In this document: piece after piece, positions 8,647-17,231 of the stretch
Layout: every line of letters begins with the position of its first letter
Numbering within the stretch: the stretch's first letter is position 1
Assembly: GCA_012719125.1 (NCBI GenBank)
Contig: JAAYAY010000326.1
Coordinates: 1 to 46,321, forward strand
Length of the DNA: 46,321 bases
Source: Planctomycetaceae bacterium
Lineage (GTDB): Bacteria; Planctomycetota; Planctomycetia; Pirellulales; Thermoguttaceae
Reading direction: 5' to 3'
The notes under the pieces: generated by a model
What the model saw: the letters and a program-made list of their open reading frames with translations, nothing else
Told to the model about the DNA's origin: nothing
Databases searched by the model: none
Program-made: the position numbers and the translations under genes

Positions 8647-10059
8647 ATGGCGACAGATACACGATCCGGCAGCACCGCCGTGCTGGGAGAAATCAATAAA
8701 TACGATTTCCGCAACGAAGAGCGATTCGTGTTCAAGGCCCGGAAGGGTCTTGATGCGGAGATCGTCGCCCAGATCTCGGAAATGAAGCAGGAGCCGGCCT
8801 GGATGCGGGACTTTCGCCTCGAAAGTCTTGCGATCTTCGAGGCCAAACCGATGCCCAAATGGGGCGGACTGATCGACATCAAGTTCAACGACATCTACTA
8901 CTACCTCAAGCCGACGAACCGCCAGGAACGTTCGTGGGACGACGTCCCCGAAGACATCAAGGCGACCTTCGACAAGCTGGGGATTCCCGAGGCCGAGAAG
9001 AAGTTCCTGGCCGGCGTGAAAGCTCAGTACGAAAGCGAAGTCGTTTACGGCTCGCTCAAGGAGGAGCTCTCCCAGCAGGGAGTCATCTTCACCGACACCG
9101 ATTCGGCGGTCCGCGAATACCCGGACCTGGTCCGCGAGTACTTCAGCACGATCATTCCGCCGACCGACAACAAGTTCGCCGCCCTGAACTCGGCAGTCTG
9201 GTCGGGCGGTTCGTTCATCTACGTTCCGCCCGGCGTGGAGATTGAGTTTCCCTTGCAGGCCTATTTCCGCATCAACGCGGCCAACATGGGGCAGTTTGAG
9301 CGGACCCTGATCATCGTCGACGAAGGGGCGAAGTGCCATTACGTCGAAGGCTGCACGGCCCCCATGTACAGCACGGAAAGCCTCCACTCGGCCGTCGTGG
9401 AAGTCGTGGCCAAGCGGGGCGCCCGGGTCCGCTACACCACCATCCAAAACTGGGCGAACAACATCTACAACCTGGTGACCAAGCGGGCCGTCGGTTACGG
9501 CGACTCGCTGGTCGAGTGGGTCGACGGCAACCTCGGCAGCCGGCTGACGATGAAATACCCGGCCGTCTATATGATGGAACCCGGCGCCCGTGCCGAAATC
9601 CTCTCGGTGGCCTTTGCCTCGGCGGGACAGCACCAGGACGCCGGCGCCAAGGTCGTTCACTGTGCACCCCACACGTCGAGCCGGATCGTCTCCAAGTCGA
9701 TCTCGAAGAACGGCGGGCGAGCCAGCTATCGCGGGCTGGCGAAGATCCAACGGGGTGCGAAGAAGTCGAAGTCGAACGTTGTCTGCGACGCCCTGATTCT
9801 CGACCCTCAAAGCCGCAGCGACACCTATCCCTACATCGAAATCGAAGAACAGGACGTGATGGTCGGCCACGAGGCGAGCGTTTCGCGGATCGGTGAGGAG
9901 CAGCTCTTCTACCTGATGAGCCGCGGCATGACCGAGCCCGAGGCCAGCACGATGATCGTGAGCGGTTTCATCGAGCCCCTGGTCAAGGAACTGCCCATGG
10001 AATACGCCGTCGAAATGAACCGCCTCATCGAGTTGCAGATGGAAGGATCGGTCGGCTGA
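8647..10059 (+). CDS. sufB: SufB, Fe-S cluster scaffold subunit
   Basis: A 470-residue SufB. A strong ribosome site (CGGAGGAAG) precedes ATG 8647. The right-handed beta-helix core region is intact. The cysteine and glutamate that match Escherichia coli SufB Cys405 and Glu434 are found at Cys380 (VVCDAL) and Glu409 (GHEASVS), with the same 29-residue spacing. It works with SufC and SufD to build nascent clusters in the cytoplasm. A 140-base gap separates it from sufC, so it could have a separate promoter, though none stands out. No SufS or SufU gene is in the window, so the sulfur donor is encoded elsewhere or upstream of what is seen. Confidence 0.96.
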   Translation: MATDTRSGSTAVLGEINKYDFRNEERFVFKARKGLDAEIVAQISEMKQEPAWMRDFRLESLAIFEAKPMPKWGGLIDIKFNDIYYYLKPTNRQERSWDDVPEDIKATFDKLGIPEAEKKFLAGVKAQYESEVVYGSLKEELSQQGVIFTDTDSAVREYPDLVREYFSTIIPPTDNKFAALNSAVWSGGSFIYVPPGVEIEFPLQAYFRINAANMGQFERTLIIVDEGAKCHYVEGCTAPMYSTESLHSAVVEVVAKRGARVRYTTIQNWANNIYNLVTKRAVGYGDSLVEWVDGNLGSRLTMKYPAVYMMEPGARAEILSVAFASAGQHQDAGAKVVHCAPHTSSRIVSKSISKNGGRASYRGLAKIQRGAKKSKSNVVCDALILDPQSRSDTYPYIEIEEQDVMVGHEASVSRIGEEQLFYLMSRGMTEPEASTMIVSGFIEPLVKELPMEYAVEMNRLIELQMEGSVG

Positions 10060-10082
10060 GACAACAAGGACCAATCTAGCAT

Positions 10083-10130
10083 GTAGGACAGGTTTGTAAC
10101 CTGTCGCGACAGGATGCAATCCTGTCCTAC
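10083..10130. repeat. 48-bp double-palindrome intergenic repeat, copy 1
   Basis: Two adjacent hairpins: GTAGGACAGGTT-tgt-AACCTGTC, then GACAGGAT-gca-ATCCTGTCCTAC. A second copy, reverse-complemented and matching at 45 of 48 positions, lies at 44140-44187. It behaves like a REP-type element. Its position between sufB and sufD could affect mRNA stability of the operon. Confidence 0.85.
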
Positions 10131-10187
10131 GGTACGACACATGGCACATCGACAATGCAAGGAAGAGGCTTGTCAGGTTGCAGGCAA

Positions 10188-11507
10188 ATGAGTACTGCCA
10201 CTGTGCCGGCGGACGCAAATCGAGAGGGATTTGACGAAATGATCATGACACGTTGTGAGCCGAACTGGCTGACCGATCTGCGGTCGGGAGCGTGGCAGGC
10301 CTTTGAGCGGATGCCGCTGCCGGATTCCAAGGCCGAGAACTGGCGCAGGACCGACCTGCGGCTGTTTCGCTTCGATCGTTTTCCGCTCCGGCAGCCGGCT
10401 GCCGCCGAGGGTTGCGGACCGTTGCCCGAAGCGTTGTTGGCCGAAGGCGTAAGGCTGGCAGGACAACTCCGCTCGCGCAACGGGCAACCGATCGAGTCGC
10501 TCTTGGACGAGAAATGGGCCTCTCGGGGAGTGGTCTTCGAGGCCCTGGATACGGCAGCCGTCCAACGAGAGTCGTTGGTCCGGCCCTACCTTACCGATCG
10601 GATCGTCCACCCCACGGCCGACAAGTTCGCGGCCCTGCATTCCGCCTGCTGGTCGGGCGGGACCCTGCTCTACGTACCGCGCGGCGTCGTGATCGACGAA
10701 CCGTTGCACGTACTGAGTGCCATGTCGGAAGGGGGCACCGACTTCGGACGGACGATCGTCGTTCTGGAGGCCGGCGCTGAAGCAACCCTGCTCACCGAAA
10801 CCGCCAGCGACGCCAGAGACGGCAGCGGACTTCACTGCGGCGCGATCGAGATCCACGTCGGGCCTCGGGCAAAACTGCGGTTTGTCAACCTGCAGAACTG
10901 GGGAACCGGCGTCTGGCATTTCGGACACCAGAAAGCGGTGTTGGCCGAGGGGGCCGAGTTGCAGTGGACCGTCGGCGCGCTCGGGGCACGATTGGCCCAG
11001 GTCGAACAGCAAGTCGTTCTTCGCGGACGCGGCGCCGAGGCCCAGGTGAACGGGGTGATGTTCACCGAGGGCAAGCAGCACCTCGTTTACAACACCCATC
11101 AGCATCACGAGCAGCCGGATTGTCACAGCGACCTGCTCTACAAGGGGGCGTTGCAGGACAAATCGCGGCTGGTTTGGCGCGGAATGATCAAAGTCGATCG
11201 CGACGCTCAGAAGACCAACGCCTACCAGCGAAACGACAACCTGGTGCTCTCCGATCACGCCCGGGCCGATTCGATCCCGGGCCTGGAAATCGAGGCCGAC
11301 GACGTGCGTTGCTCCCACGGCGCCACGGCCGGCCGGGTCGACGACGAACAGATCTTCTACGCTCAGAATCGCGGGCTCACGCGGAAGGAGGCTATCCGCA
11401 TGGTCGTAACGGGCTTCTTCCAGCAGGTGTTCGATCGAATCACGATCGAAAGCGTTCGCGAAGCCTTGGGGGAAGCGATCCGCCGAAGGGTACGCGACTT
11501 CGTATGA
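10188..11507 (+). CDS. sufD: SufD, Fe-S assembly protein
   Basis: A 439-residue partner of SufB, related to it by fold. The conserved CSH motif (Cys375, His377; E. coli Cys358 and His360) is followed by GATAG and the DDEQIFYAQNRGL stretch typical of SufD. The DKFAALHSACWSGGTLLYVPRGV segment is shared with SufB. ATG 10188 is preferred to ATG 10155 because the extra residues have no family counterpart. It lies 128 bases after sufB, a gap filled by a palindromic repeat, and its stop overlaps the start of the Rieske gene (ATGA). Confidence 0.94.
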   Translation: MSTATVPADANREGFDEMIMTRCEPNWLTDLRSGAWQAFERMPLPDSKAENWRRTDLRLFRFDRFPLRQPAAAEGCGPLPEALLAEGVRLAGQLRSRNGQPIESLLDEKWASRGVVFEALDTAAVQRESLVRPYLTDRIVHPTADKFAALHSACWSGGTLLYVPRGVVIDEPLHVLSAMSEGGTDFGRTIVVLEAGAEATLLTETASDARDGSGLHCGAIEIHVGPRAKLRFVNLQNWGTGVWHFGHQKAVLAEGAELQWTVGALGARLAQVEQQVVLRGRGAEAQVNGVMFTEGKQHLVYNTHQHHEQPDCHSDLLYKGALQDKSRLVWRGMIKVDRDAQKTNAYQRNDNLVLSDHARADSIPGLEIEADDVRCSHGATAGRVDDEQIFYAQNRGLTRKEAIRMVVTGFFQQVFDRITIESVREALGEAIRRRVRDFV

Positions 11508-11845
11508 ACGAGACGGAGACAATGAAGATGGCCGAGTTTGTGCCGGTGATGAAGACGTCGGAACTGCCCGAGGCGGGCAAGACGGTCGTCGAGGTGGGCG
11601 ACCGGATCGTGGCCCTGTTCCACGTATCGGGCACCTTCTGGGCCCTGGACGACCTCTGCACTCACGACGGCGGACCGTTGGCCGAGGGACAGTTGGACGG
11701 GCACACGATCGCCTGCCCTCGTCACGGCGCTAAGTTCGACATCCGCGACGGCCGCGCCCTCACCATGCCCGCCACTCAGCCGACCGTCGCCCACGAGGTG
11801 AAGGTTGAAGGCGATCAAGTCCTGATCCGCTTGAACGAACCGTGA
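11504..11845 (+). CDS. Rieske [2Fe-2S] ferredoxin (NirD/dioxygenase-ferredoxin type)
   Basis: A 113-residue small soluble Rieske protein. Cluster ligands are Cys52-Thr-His54 and Cys71-Pro-Arg-His74, separated by 16 residues, as in Rieske ferredoxins. It has no transmembrane anchor and so is a cytoplasmic electron carrier, either supplying electrons to cluster assembly or being a client of it. The start overlaps the sufD stop; an internal ATG at 11522 (with GGAG just upstream) is an alternative. Rieske-type ferredoxins are found in suf operons of several phyla. Confidence 0.92.
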   Translation: MNETETMKMAEFVPVMKTSELPEAGKTVVEVGDRIVALFHVSGTFWALDDLCTHDGGPLAEGQLDGHTIACPRHGAKFDIRDGRALTMPATQPTVAHEVKVEGDQVLIRLNEP

Positions 11846-11870
11846 CCCAAACCTGACGACCAGCAACCTC

Positions 11871-12194
11871 ATGACCATGCATATCACCCAGGATTCCGTT
11901 TACGCCGCCTTGCGGCAGGTCGAAGATCCCGAGCTGTTTATCAACATTGTGGACCTCGGATTGATCTACGAAACCAACCTGGCCGAGAACGGCGGCAAGT
12001 GGGACGTCTCGATCAAGATGACGATGACCAGCCCCGGTTGTCCGGCCGGCCCGGAACTGGTGGCCAACGCCAAGGAGGCCATTCGGGACTTGGGCGAACA
12101 GGTGGGCGACGTCAAGGTTGAAGTGGTCCTCAACCCGCCCTGGACGCCCGACCGAATGACCGACGAAGCCCGGGACGAGTTGGGGATCTTTTGA
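11871..12194 (+). CDS. sufT: SufT / MIP18 (DUF59) Fe-S maturation factor
   Basis: A 107-residue DUF59 domain protein. The DPE motif (19-21) and the invariant-type cysteine in MTSPGCP (Cys57) are present. SufT proteins act late in Fe-S maturation in organisms using SUF. It is the last gene of the operon, 25 bases after the Rieske gene; ATG 11877 is a possible alternative start. Its last 14 codons lie in a stretch repeated at 18410-18442, where they have no coding role. That is the trace of the duplication described under the decay zone. Confidence 0.92.
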   Translation: MTMHITQDSVYAALRQVEDPELFINIVDLGLIYETNLAENGGKWDVSIKMTMTSPGCPAGPELVANAKEAIRDLGEQVGDVKVEVVLNPPWTPDRMTDEARDELGIF

Positions 12195-12199
12195 GACTC

Positions 12200-12324
12200 T
12201 CACGGCTGCCGAACGTCGGCTTCGTGCAGGATCCCATCCACCTGGCAGCGATGCCTGGCTCCCAGGCCTTCAAACAGCTCGATCATGGTGTCGTCGGCAA
12301 GGAAGACGTAGTCTTAGATCTCAT
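12200..12324 (-). pseudogene. remnant of a DHDPS-family aldolase gene (internal deletion)
   Basis: This stretch aligns with the two ends of the intact gene at 18457-19389. Bases 12200-12300 match the last roughly 100 bases including the stop, and 12300-12324 match the first roughly 30. The two parts join at CGGCAA, which occurs in the intact copy at both 18552 and 19360, so about 808 bases were lost between short direct repeats. Many substitutions have built up since. No product is possible. It is convergent with sufT, six bases beyond its stop. Confidence 0.85.
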
Positions 12325-12374
12325 CTACTGTTTCTCGATGCAGCGGTCGCGTTGAAATGTGAACAGCCACGCTA

Positions 12375-12613
12375 AATGGCCTTTCACGATTCCCAGAAGA
12401 AATCCGATTCCGCCACCGACCTTGTGTCGGTGGAGACAACGTTTGACAACTACGGCTCGACCCCCTCAGCGAGTTTCTCGTTCCACGCCCGCCGCAACGC
12501 GGCGGGCGTGGAACGAGAACGACGGGGCAAGAGTCCTGGATTTAGTTGTCAAACGCGGCTTGCACTGGGGCAAGCCCAGTGGCGGCCATCTCTTGGAATC
12601 GTGCAAGGCCATT
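12375..12613. mobile_element. 239-bp MITE-like non-autonomous element with TA target duplication
   Basis: The ends are inverted repeats: starting from the flanking C-TA, the left end CTAAATGGCCTTTCACGATT agrees with the right end, reverse-complemented, at 21 of 22 positions. TA at 12373-12374 and 12614-12615 fits the target duplication of IS630/mariner-type elements. The element has no transposase and contains nested inverted repeats: GTTTGACAACT near 12441 with its complement near 12543, and a long palindrome at 12475-12519. The homologous site in the intact transporter gene (near 19437) is empty, which confirms it is an insertion. Confidence 0.75.
12475..12519. repeat. perfect 21-bp palindrome with 3-base loop
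   Basis: The left arm 12475-12495 (TTCTCGTTCCACGCCCGCCG and one more base) pairs perfectly with 12499-12519 around AAC. No T-run follows on either strand, so it is not a standard intrinsic terminator, but an RNA hairpin this strong would still obstruct or protect transcripts arriving from sufT. It is the core of the MITE-like element. Confidence 0.9.
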
Positions 12614-12812
12614 TAGAAGCACGGCCAGGCCGCCCAGGACGTAGACGGCGGCGAAGGCCGCAAACCCGTAGGAGAGACCCGGGACGTCGCCGAACGCGTC
12701 TCGAAACCGGCCCAGCAGCCAGGGGGAGACGGAGCCGATCAGGAAGGCGATCATGATTTCGACTCCCAGTGCGGCAGACCGAGCAACTCCCACTTGTAGT
12801 GCTTGTGAAGCG

Positions 12813-15146
12813 TCATGGCGACGTAAACTCGATGACCCAGGCCTCGCGTGGCGGAAGCGTGATCGTAAGCTCCTTCTGTCCGGCTTCCCAGCGGCCAAGC
12901 TGTTCCCGCCCCTGTGAATCGTTGCGCCAAATCGTCTGGCCGGGCTTGAGACCGTAGTCATCCGGATCGAATCGCAGCGACAGCGGCAAGGGCTCGTCGG
13001 CCACGCTGGCTACCGCCACGGCGACGCTGCCATCGGTTGCGCGCCATCCACCGACCAAGGCAAGCGGGTGGCGTTTCCTAATGGTTGTGATGCCACCGCC
13101 TTGTCCGACGTAGATTGAAACGCGAGAGAAATCGGAGGTCGTTTCGGGCGCGTTCATTGCCGGCGGCCGAAGAAACTCGCCATAGAGCAGGTACTTCAGC
13201 GAGCGACTGCGCACGCGAGCCAAACGCATAAGAAACGCCATTTCCTCCGGCCGATCGTCAAACAGACGCGGCAGGAAGTTGGCGATCATCGGCTGCTGTC
13301 CCCAGACAAACGTGCGGGCCTGCTCCAGACAAAATTGCCGCGAGTACTTGCGGTCCAGCAAAGCCAAGGGCTCCTTGGGCGCAAACTCAGCCGGCCAGAA
13401 CTCCTCGTAGGGAGGCATGGTCAAGGATGAATAGCTCCCATAGTTTATGCCATGACGATGGTAGACGGCCTGGAACATCGGAATAGTATCCATGCGTTGA
13501 TTCCAATAAGACCGTTCGCGGCTTACACTCAGGTTGAGAAACAAGTCGAGGTACGGAAGCCAATTCTCACCGCTGTACTCGCCCGACAGGACGACAGACC
13601 GATCGTTGTTGCACCGTTTTCGGATCTCGTTGGCCATTTCGCCGAATCCTTGGATCCAGTAGTTGCCGCCGCCAACGGGATGACCATGGTTTGGGTCGAA
13701 GCAGGGCACGTTAACGCACGCCACGTCGAGATAGATACCGTCCACCCCGAGACTTTTGAAGATCTCTTGTGCGATACCGCCAAACTTGTTTTGCCAGAAT
13801 GGAGTCGAGTTGCACATGCGATACATACGAGTGGGAATGAACTTGTTGATCATTCCGGAAATGGGTTCGCCGTTCTCCATCTTGGCTGTGTACGGTTCAG
13901 GCTTCTCGTCTTGCCAGCTTTGCGTGCCGGCGCTCCATGCCCGACACGCGGTGTAGACCATCGAGTGAATTCCTGCCCGGTGGGATTGGGCGACTGCTTC
14001 CTGGAAAGCTTGCGTCCCTTCGCGAGGCGGCAGATACTCGGGATATCCCTGGTCATAGGCGCAGCCGTGCCACCAGTGCCAGAAAACGCTGACCGGTAGC
14101 CCCAGCCTCTTCTGCAGTTCCTCGGCGGGTCCGAGGACTCCCGGCGAACGTCCGCGGTTCCACACCCACAAGCCCGTATCGAGCACCCAGGGCTCCACTC
14201 GCCCAAGGTGCAACCGACTCTCGCGAGCCCACGGCTGTTCGAGGGCCCAGGTGCGGTAGCGTTCGGCGGCAGTGATCCAATCCCCTTGAAAGGTCTCTAA
14301 ACGCACACCATAGGGAAGCGTGTGTTGCGACTGGCCGGCTGCACGATTTTCGGGATGATGGACGAATTCCATGTTCGCTTGGTCGTCATCACTTCCCCAG
14401 GCGGCCAGCGATTTGCGCATCCCCGAGCTATCATCACAGGCCAAATAGAGGCCCAGACCATCCTGGCTGTACCAGGCGGCAAACTGCATAGAGAGATGCC
14501 CGGGATAATTCTCGCTCCATCACACTGGTTTACCCTCCTTGCCATAACACAGATACGATCGCGGATCGTCCAGCTCCTCCCCCAGACCGATGGGCATGAC
14601 CAATCTCTCTTGCTCGCGTCTTGCCACACCGAGTATCCGCGGATAGCGAACCTCGTTGACCAGCACGTCGGCCGGTTTGCACAGCGCAATCGTCCATCGG
14701 CTCCTAGGCTCGCCGGGTGGCAGCTCCACGTCCGCCTCAACCCGCACTCCCTTCGCCCAGCCTTCCGGAAAATCTTCCCATGCCAGCCGCAGCCCCTTCC
14801 TTGGCGCGGGGAGCGTCTCGCCGGAGAATCGTTTCGCGTCGTCGGCGGCGAGCGAATGCATCTTGCCCGCGACAAGCACCTTCATCTGCCACAGACTGCC
14901 GGGCGTCGTTGCCGGGTCGATGTGATCGTAGCCGGTCTTCATGTCGACGAACTCCGTCAACTGTCCGCACTGCGAATCCACGGCGACTTGCAGGACGCCG
15001 TTGTCGATGCGAATCGCGGGCCTTGCGGACGGGTGCTCGCTCCATGCCGTGCCGTGACCCGCAAGAGCGGCGACGACGGCCAGTATGGGCAGCAGCAGGG
15101 AACGCCGGACGGCCGACTCTCTCGGCGCAGTCGGTTGATTCATCAT
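12813..15146 (-). pseudogene. DUF6259-like glycoside hydrolase interrupted by one in-frame TGA
   Basis: A single reading frame of 778 codons is broken only by TGA at 14520-14522 (codon 209). The first part has a signal peptide (hydrophobic 16-34, ending TAWS) and a beta-sandwich-like domain (GQLTEFVDMKTG). The second part resumes directly with WSENYPGHLSMQFAAWYS and holds a TIM-barrel-like domain with DGIYLDVACV, HGHPVGGG and VLSGEYSGENW, resembling DUF6259 glycosidases. The frame is the same on both sides, so this is a point nonsense change, not a frameshift. It overlaps the SIS gene upstream (ATGA) and the dead transporter gene downstream. If read through it would be an exported polysaccharide-degrading enzyme; otherwise only a 208-residue fragment, or a separately initiated 558-residue one, would form. 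Confidence 0.7.
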
Positions 15147-17005
15147 TGAGTCTCCCCTTGGGGTTGCGGCTTCCGCGTCAACTTCGCGATCGTTGCGGCC
15201 ACGGGCGAAGGGGTTTCTTCACCCGGCTTGACCAGGTGGGCCAGTTCTTCCATGGTCTCGTGCAGGGCGAAGCAGGCGGTCTCGTAGTCCACGCCCGCTT
15301 GTTCCGCGATCAGGCGAGTGCCTCGATCCACGAGCTTCTTGTTGCTGGGATGGAGGTGCGCCATGCTGTTCCCCACCAGCCGGCCCAAGCGCGCAGCGGT
15401 GAGCGTGGAGACCGTATTCAATGCCAGTTTGGCGGCCAGCCGGTCGCCCAGACGCAGGGCCGACTGCGGCAACCGCACCGGCAAGTGCCAGACCGTCGGG
15501 GCCAGGTCGGCGGGCGATGCCGTGGGGCCCATTGCCAGCACCGCGCGATTCGGAAAGGGCGCGGCGACGGCGCAGAATGCCTGCCGAAGCGGATCGTCCG
15601 CGGCATGCAAACGCCCGGCCTCCTCGCCCAGGACAATCAACATGGCCGCATCGTGTTTCGCACCGCATCGCGACGGATCGTGTTCGTTGCCGACGAGGAA
15701 CTTGAACAGCTCGCCGGCGCCCAGCCGAGGCGGGTCTTTCTGGAGCGAAACGGGAGCGCCCAGTTCGAGGTACGTACGGCTGTCCCACGTCAAGCATCGC
15801 GGCGGGCGCCGCAGTACCTGCCGCCACGCCTCGGGGGTCGGCCGTCGCGGGTTCTTCACAAAAGCCCAAGACGGCGGCGAAACCGGGTCGTCGCACGCCC
15901 GAAAACGCGGAAGCATGAACGTGGGCGATCGTTCCGTGGTGTCGGTGAAGATGTCCAACAGACACTCATCGGCCAGATAGGTCACCAATCCCTTGCGCCG
16001 ATAGACCTGCTCCTCGTAACGAATCCACGCCGCCATGGCCGTTACCGCCTGCGGCCGGCCCAGATCGTCCATCAACTCCGCAAACTGGCGACGATAGTGT
16101 TCCGTCGATTTCGGCACGATGCAGAGCCGCTTCAACTCCGCCGCATCGAGCCGCGCGCCAAGCCACTCGTCGAGTGCCATCTCTAACGCCGCACCGACGA
16201 CGAGCAGTTGCGTGCTCGTGGACTGCATGCGCGTGGAGCCCGTGACGGCCATGGGACCGTTGTCGAGGCACAGCTTGCCAATTCGCGGATCGTCGATCAC
16301 CTGCCTTGCTCGCTCGATATGCCGGGCAGCCACGTCGGCGGGAGTGTTGAACACGAGGAACGTCCCGGCCCCATCGTCGACCGCTTGCCACAACGTACCG
16401 ATAACCGAGCTCGTTTCGGCAGTGCCCGTTAGGGCCACCAGGATATCCCCCTGTCCCAGATGCGCCTCCTGCACCTGCCGCCGGCCGAACACACCATAGT
16501 CCTCAAAGTTCTCCACCGACCGCACGAGCGCATAGTCGCCGCCGGTCATGATGCTGACGATACGGTCTTCGAGGTCGGGCAGCCGTGCGGCGATTGCCGG
16601 GTGTCCAACGCGCAACTCCTGCCAGAACCGGCGCCAGCTTGCCTCCAGGAGAATGCTCAACCGTCCGGTGGCGCCGCACCCGGAGAAGCAGATCCGGCCG
16701 CCGCCGTCGATGGTCCGTCGCATCGCGACGAGCAACGCCCCGAACTCCCGGCCGGCAAAGCCCCGATCGGCCACCGGCACGATATCCCAGTCGACCGCTT
16801 GCAGCATGCGAACCGCCGCCTCGAGATCCGCCTGGGCGGTTTCCGCAAGCCGCGAGGTCTTGGGATTGGCCTGCTCGATGGGAAGCACTCCCAAGCGATA
16901 CTGTTGCTGGTGATCGAGGAAGAACCGCGCCTTGCGGCGCGCTTCCTCGAGCATCGTCTCGCGGTGCCCTTGCGGAGGAAGATCGCTCTTGCCGTTTGCT
17001 TCCAT
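15143..17005 (-). CDS. MurQ/GckR-like double-SIS-domain sugar-phosphate protein
   Basis: A 620-residue protein with two SIS modules. The N-terminal half resembles N-acetylmuramate-6-phosphate etherase and glucokinase regulatory protein: GRICFSGCGATGRLSILLEA, then LVALTGTAETSSVIGTL and GPMAVTGSTRMQSTSTQL. The C-terminal half ends LGRLVGNSMAHLHPSNKKLVDRG, which matches the conserved end of MurQ/GckR domains. It is twice the size of MurQ, closer to GckR in layout. It could bind sugar 6-phosphates as an enzyme or as a regulator of a kinase. The start is taken at ATG 17005 because the upstream extension has no resemblance to the family. It heads the operon that continued into the glycosidase, and the promoter lies at 17071-17131. 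Confidence 0.8.
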   Translation of the reverse strand: MEANGKSDLPPQGHRETMLEEARRKARFFLDHQQQYRLGVLPIEQANPKTSRLAETAQADLEAAVRMLQAVDWDIVPVADRGFAGREFGALLVAMRRTIDGGGRICFSGCGATGRLSILLEASWRRFWQELRVGHPAIAARLPDLEDRIVSIMTGGDYALVRSVENFEDYGVFGRRQVQEAHLGQGDILVALTGTAETSSVIGTLWQAVDDGAGTFLVFNTPADVAARHIERARQVIDDPRIGKLCLDNGPMAVTGSTRMQSTSTQLLVVGAALEMALDEWLGARLDAAELKRLCIVPKSTEHYRRQFAELMDDLGRPQAVTAMAAWIRYEEQVYRRKGLVTYLADECLLDIFTDTTERSPTFMLPRFRACDDPVSPPSWAFVKNPRRPTPEAWRQVLRRPPRCLTWDSRTYLELGAPVSLQKDPPRLGAGELFKFLVGNEHDPSRCGAKHDAAMLIVLGEEAGRLHAADDPLRQAFCAVAAPFPNRAVLAMGPTASPADLAPTVWHLPVRLPQSALRLGDRLAAKLALNTVSTLTAARLGRLVGNSMAHLHPSNKKLVDRGTRLIAEQAGVDYETACFALHETMEELAHLVKPGEETPSPVAATIAKLTRKPQPQGETQ

Positions 17006-17070
17006 AGGGACGTCTCGCGTGTTTCCCTTTCCAGCCGGTCCGGACCAAACTCGCTTGCCGGCTCTCCTCG

Positions 17071-17131
17071 AGTGTACCGGCCTCGGCATGAGCCGCAATG
17101 ACACTTTCGATCATATCTACTGTCACTTTCG
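17071..17131 (-). promoter_or_regulatory. promoter of the SIS operon with tandem CGAAAGTG half-sites
   Basis: Read on the minus strand, CGAAAGTG occurs at 17131-17124 and again at 17109-17102, 22 bases apart (two helical turns). It is followed within 3 bases by TTGCGG (17098-17093), a 16-base spacer and TACACT (17076-17071). Direct half-sites next to the -35 box are the usual layout for AraC/XylR-type activators, and such a regulator is encoded divergently at 17232. Confidence 0.5.
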
Positions 17132-17231
17132 CCTACCCCAGCCTGGCAGGCCGGGTAGGGCGACGGCATAATGGATGCGTTGCCCGGACCTTGCCCTGAG
17201 CCGTCGTATGCTGGACCGAGGGACGTCCCCC

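Larger units (their letters stand above)
12325..12816 (-). pseudogene. remnant of an MFS transporter gene, deleted and interrupted by a MITE
   Basis: Bases 12325-12372 and 12616-12779 match the 3' end of the intact MFS gene (19392 to about 19607), and 12780-12816 match its 5' end, including the start codon and the first dozen codons (TLHKHYKWELL). About 997 bases are missing at a CCG shared by 19605 and 20602 of the intact copy. A 239-bp element interrupts the 3' part. The surviving ATG at 12816 overlaps the stop of the upstream glycosidase gene (ATGA), showing it was once the next gene of that operon. Confidence 0.85.

Noticed and set aside
8617-10218. Minus-strand open frame of 533 codons opposite sufB
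   Set aside because: It fully overlaps a conserved gene in the opposite direction, has no ribosome site, and reads through the palindromic repeat.
12195-12812. A novel small gene or regulatory RNA between sufT and the glycosidase
   Set aside because: Nearly every base is accounted for by remnants of the aldolase and MFS genes or by the MITE-like element.
12542-12961. Minus-strand frame of 139 codons that contains a fragment of the MFS transporter
   Set aside because: It is made of glycosidase antiphase sequence, remnant transporter sequence and part of the MITE; the continuous frame is accidental.
14520-14522. Selenocysteine at the in-frame TGA
   Set aside because: Only a weak, bulged stem follows (GAG/CUC, AGA/UCU around a 13-base loop), with none of the compact apical features of a bacterial SECIS. 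The enzyme family has no redox role, and the operon around it is decaying.
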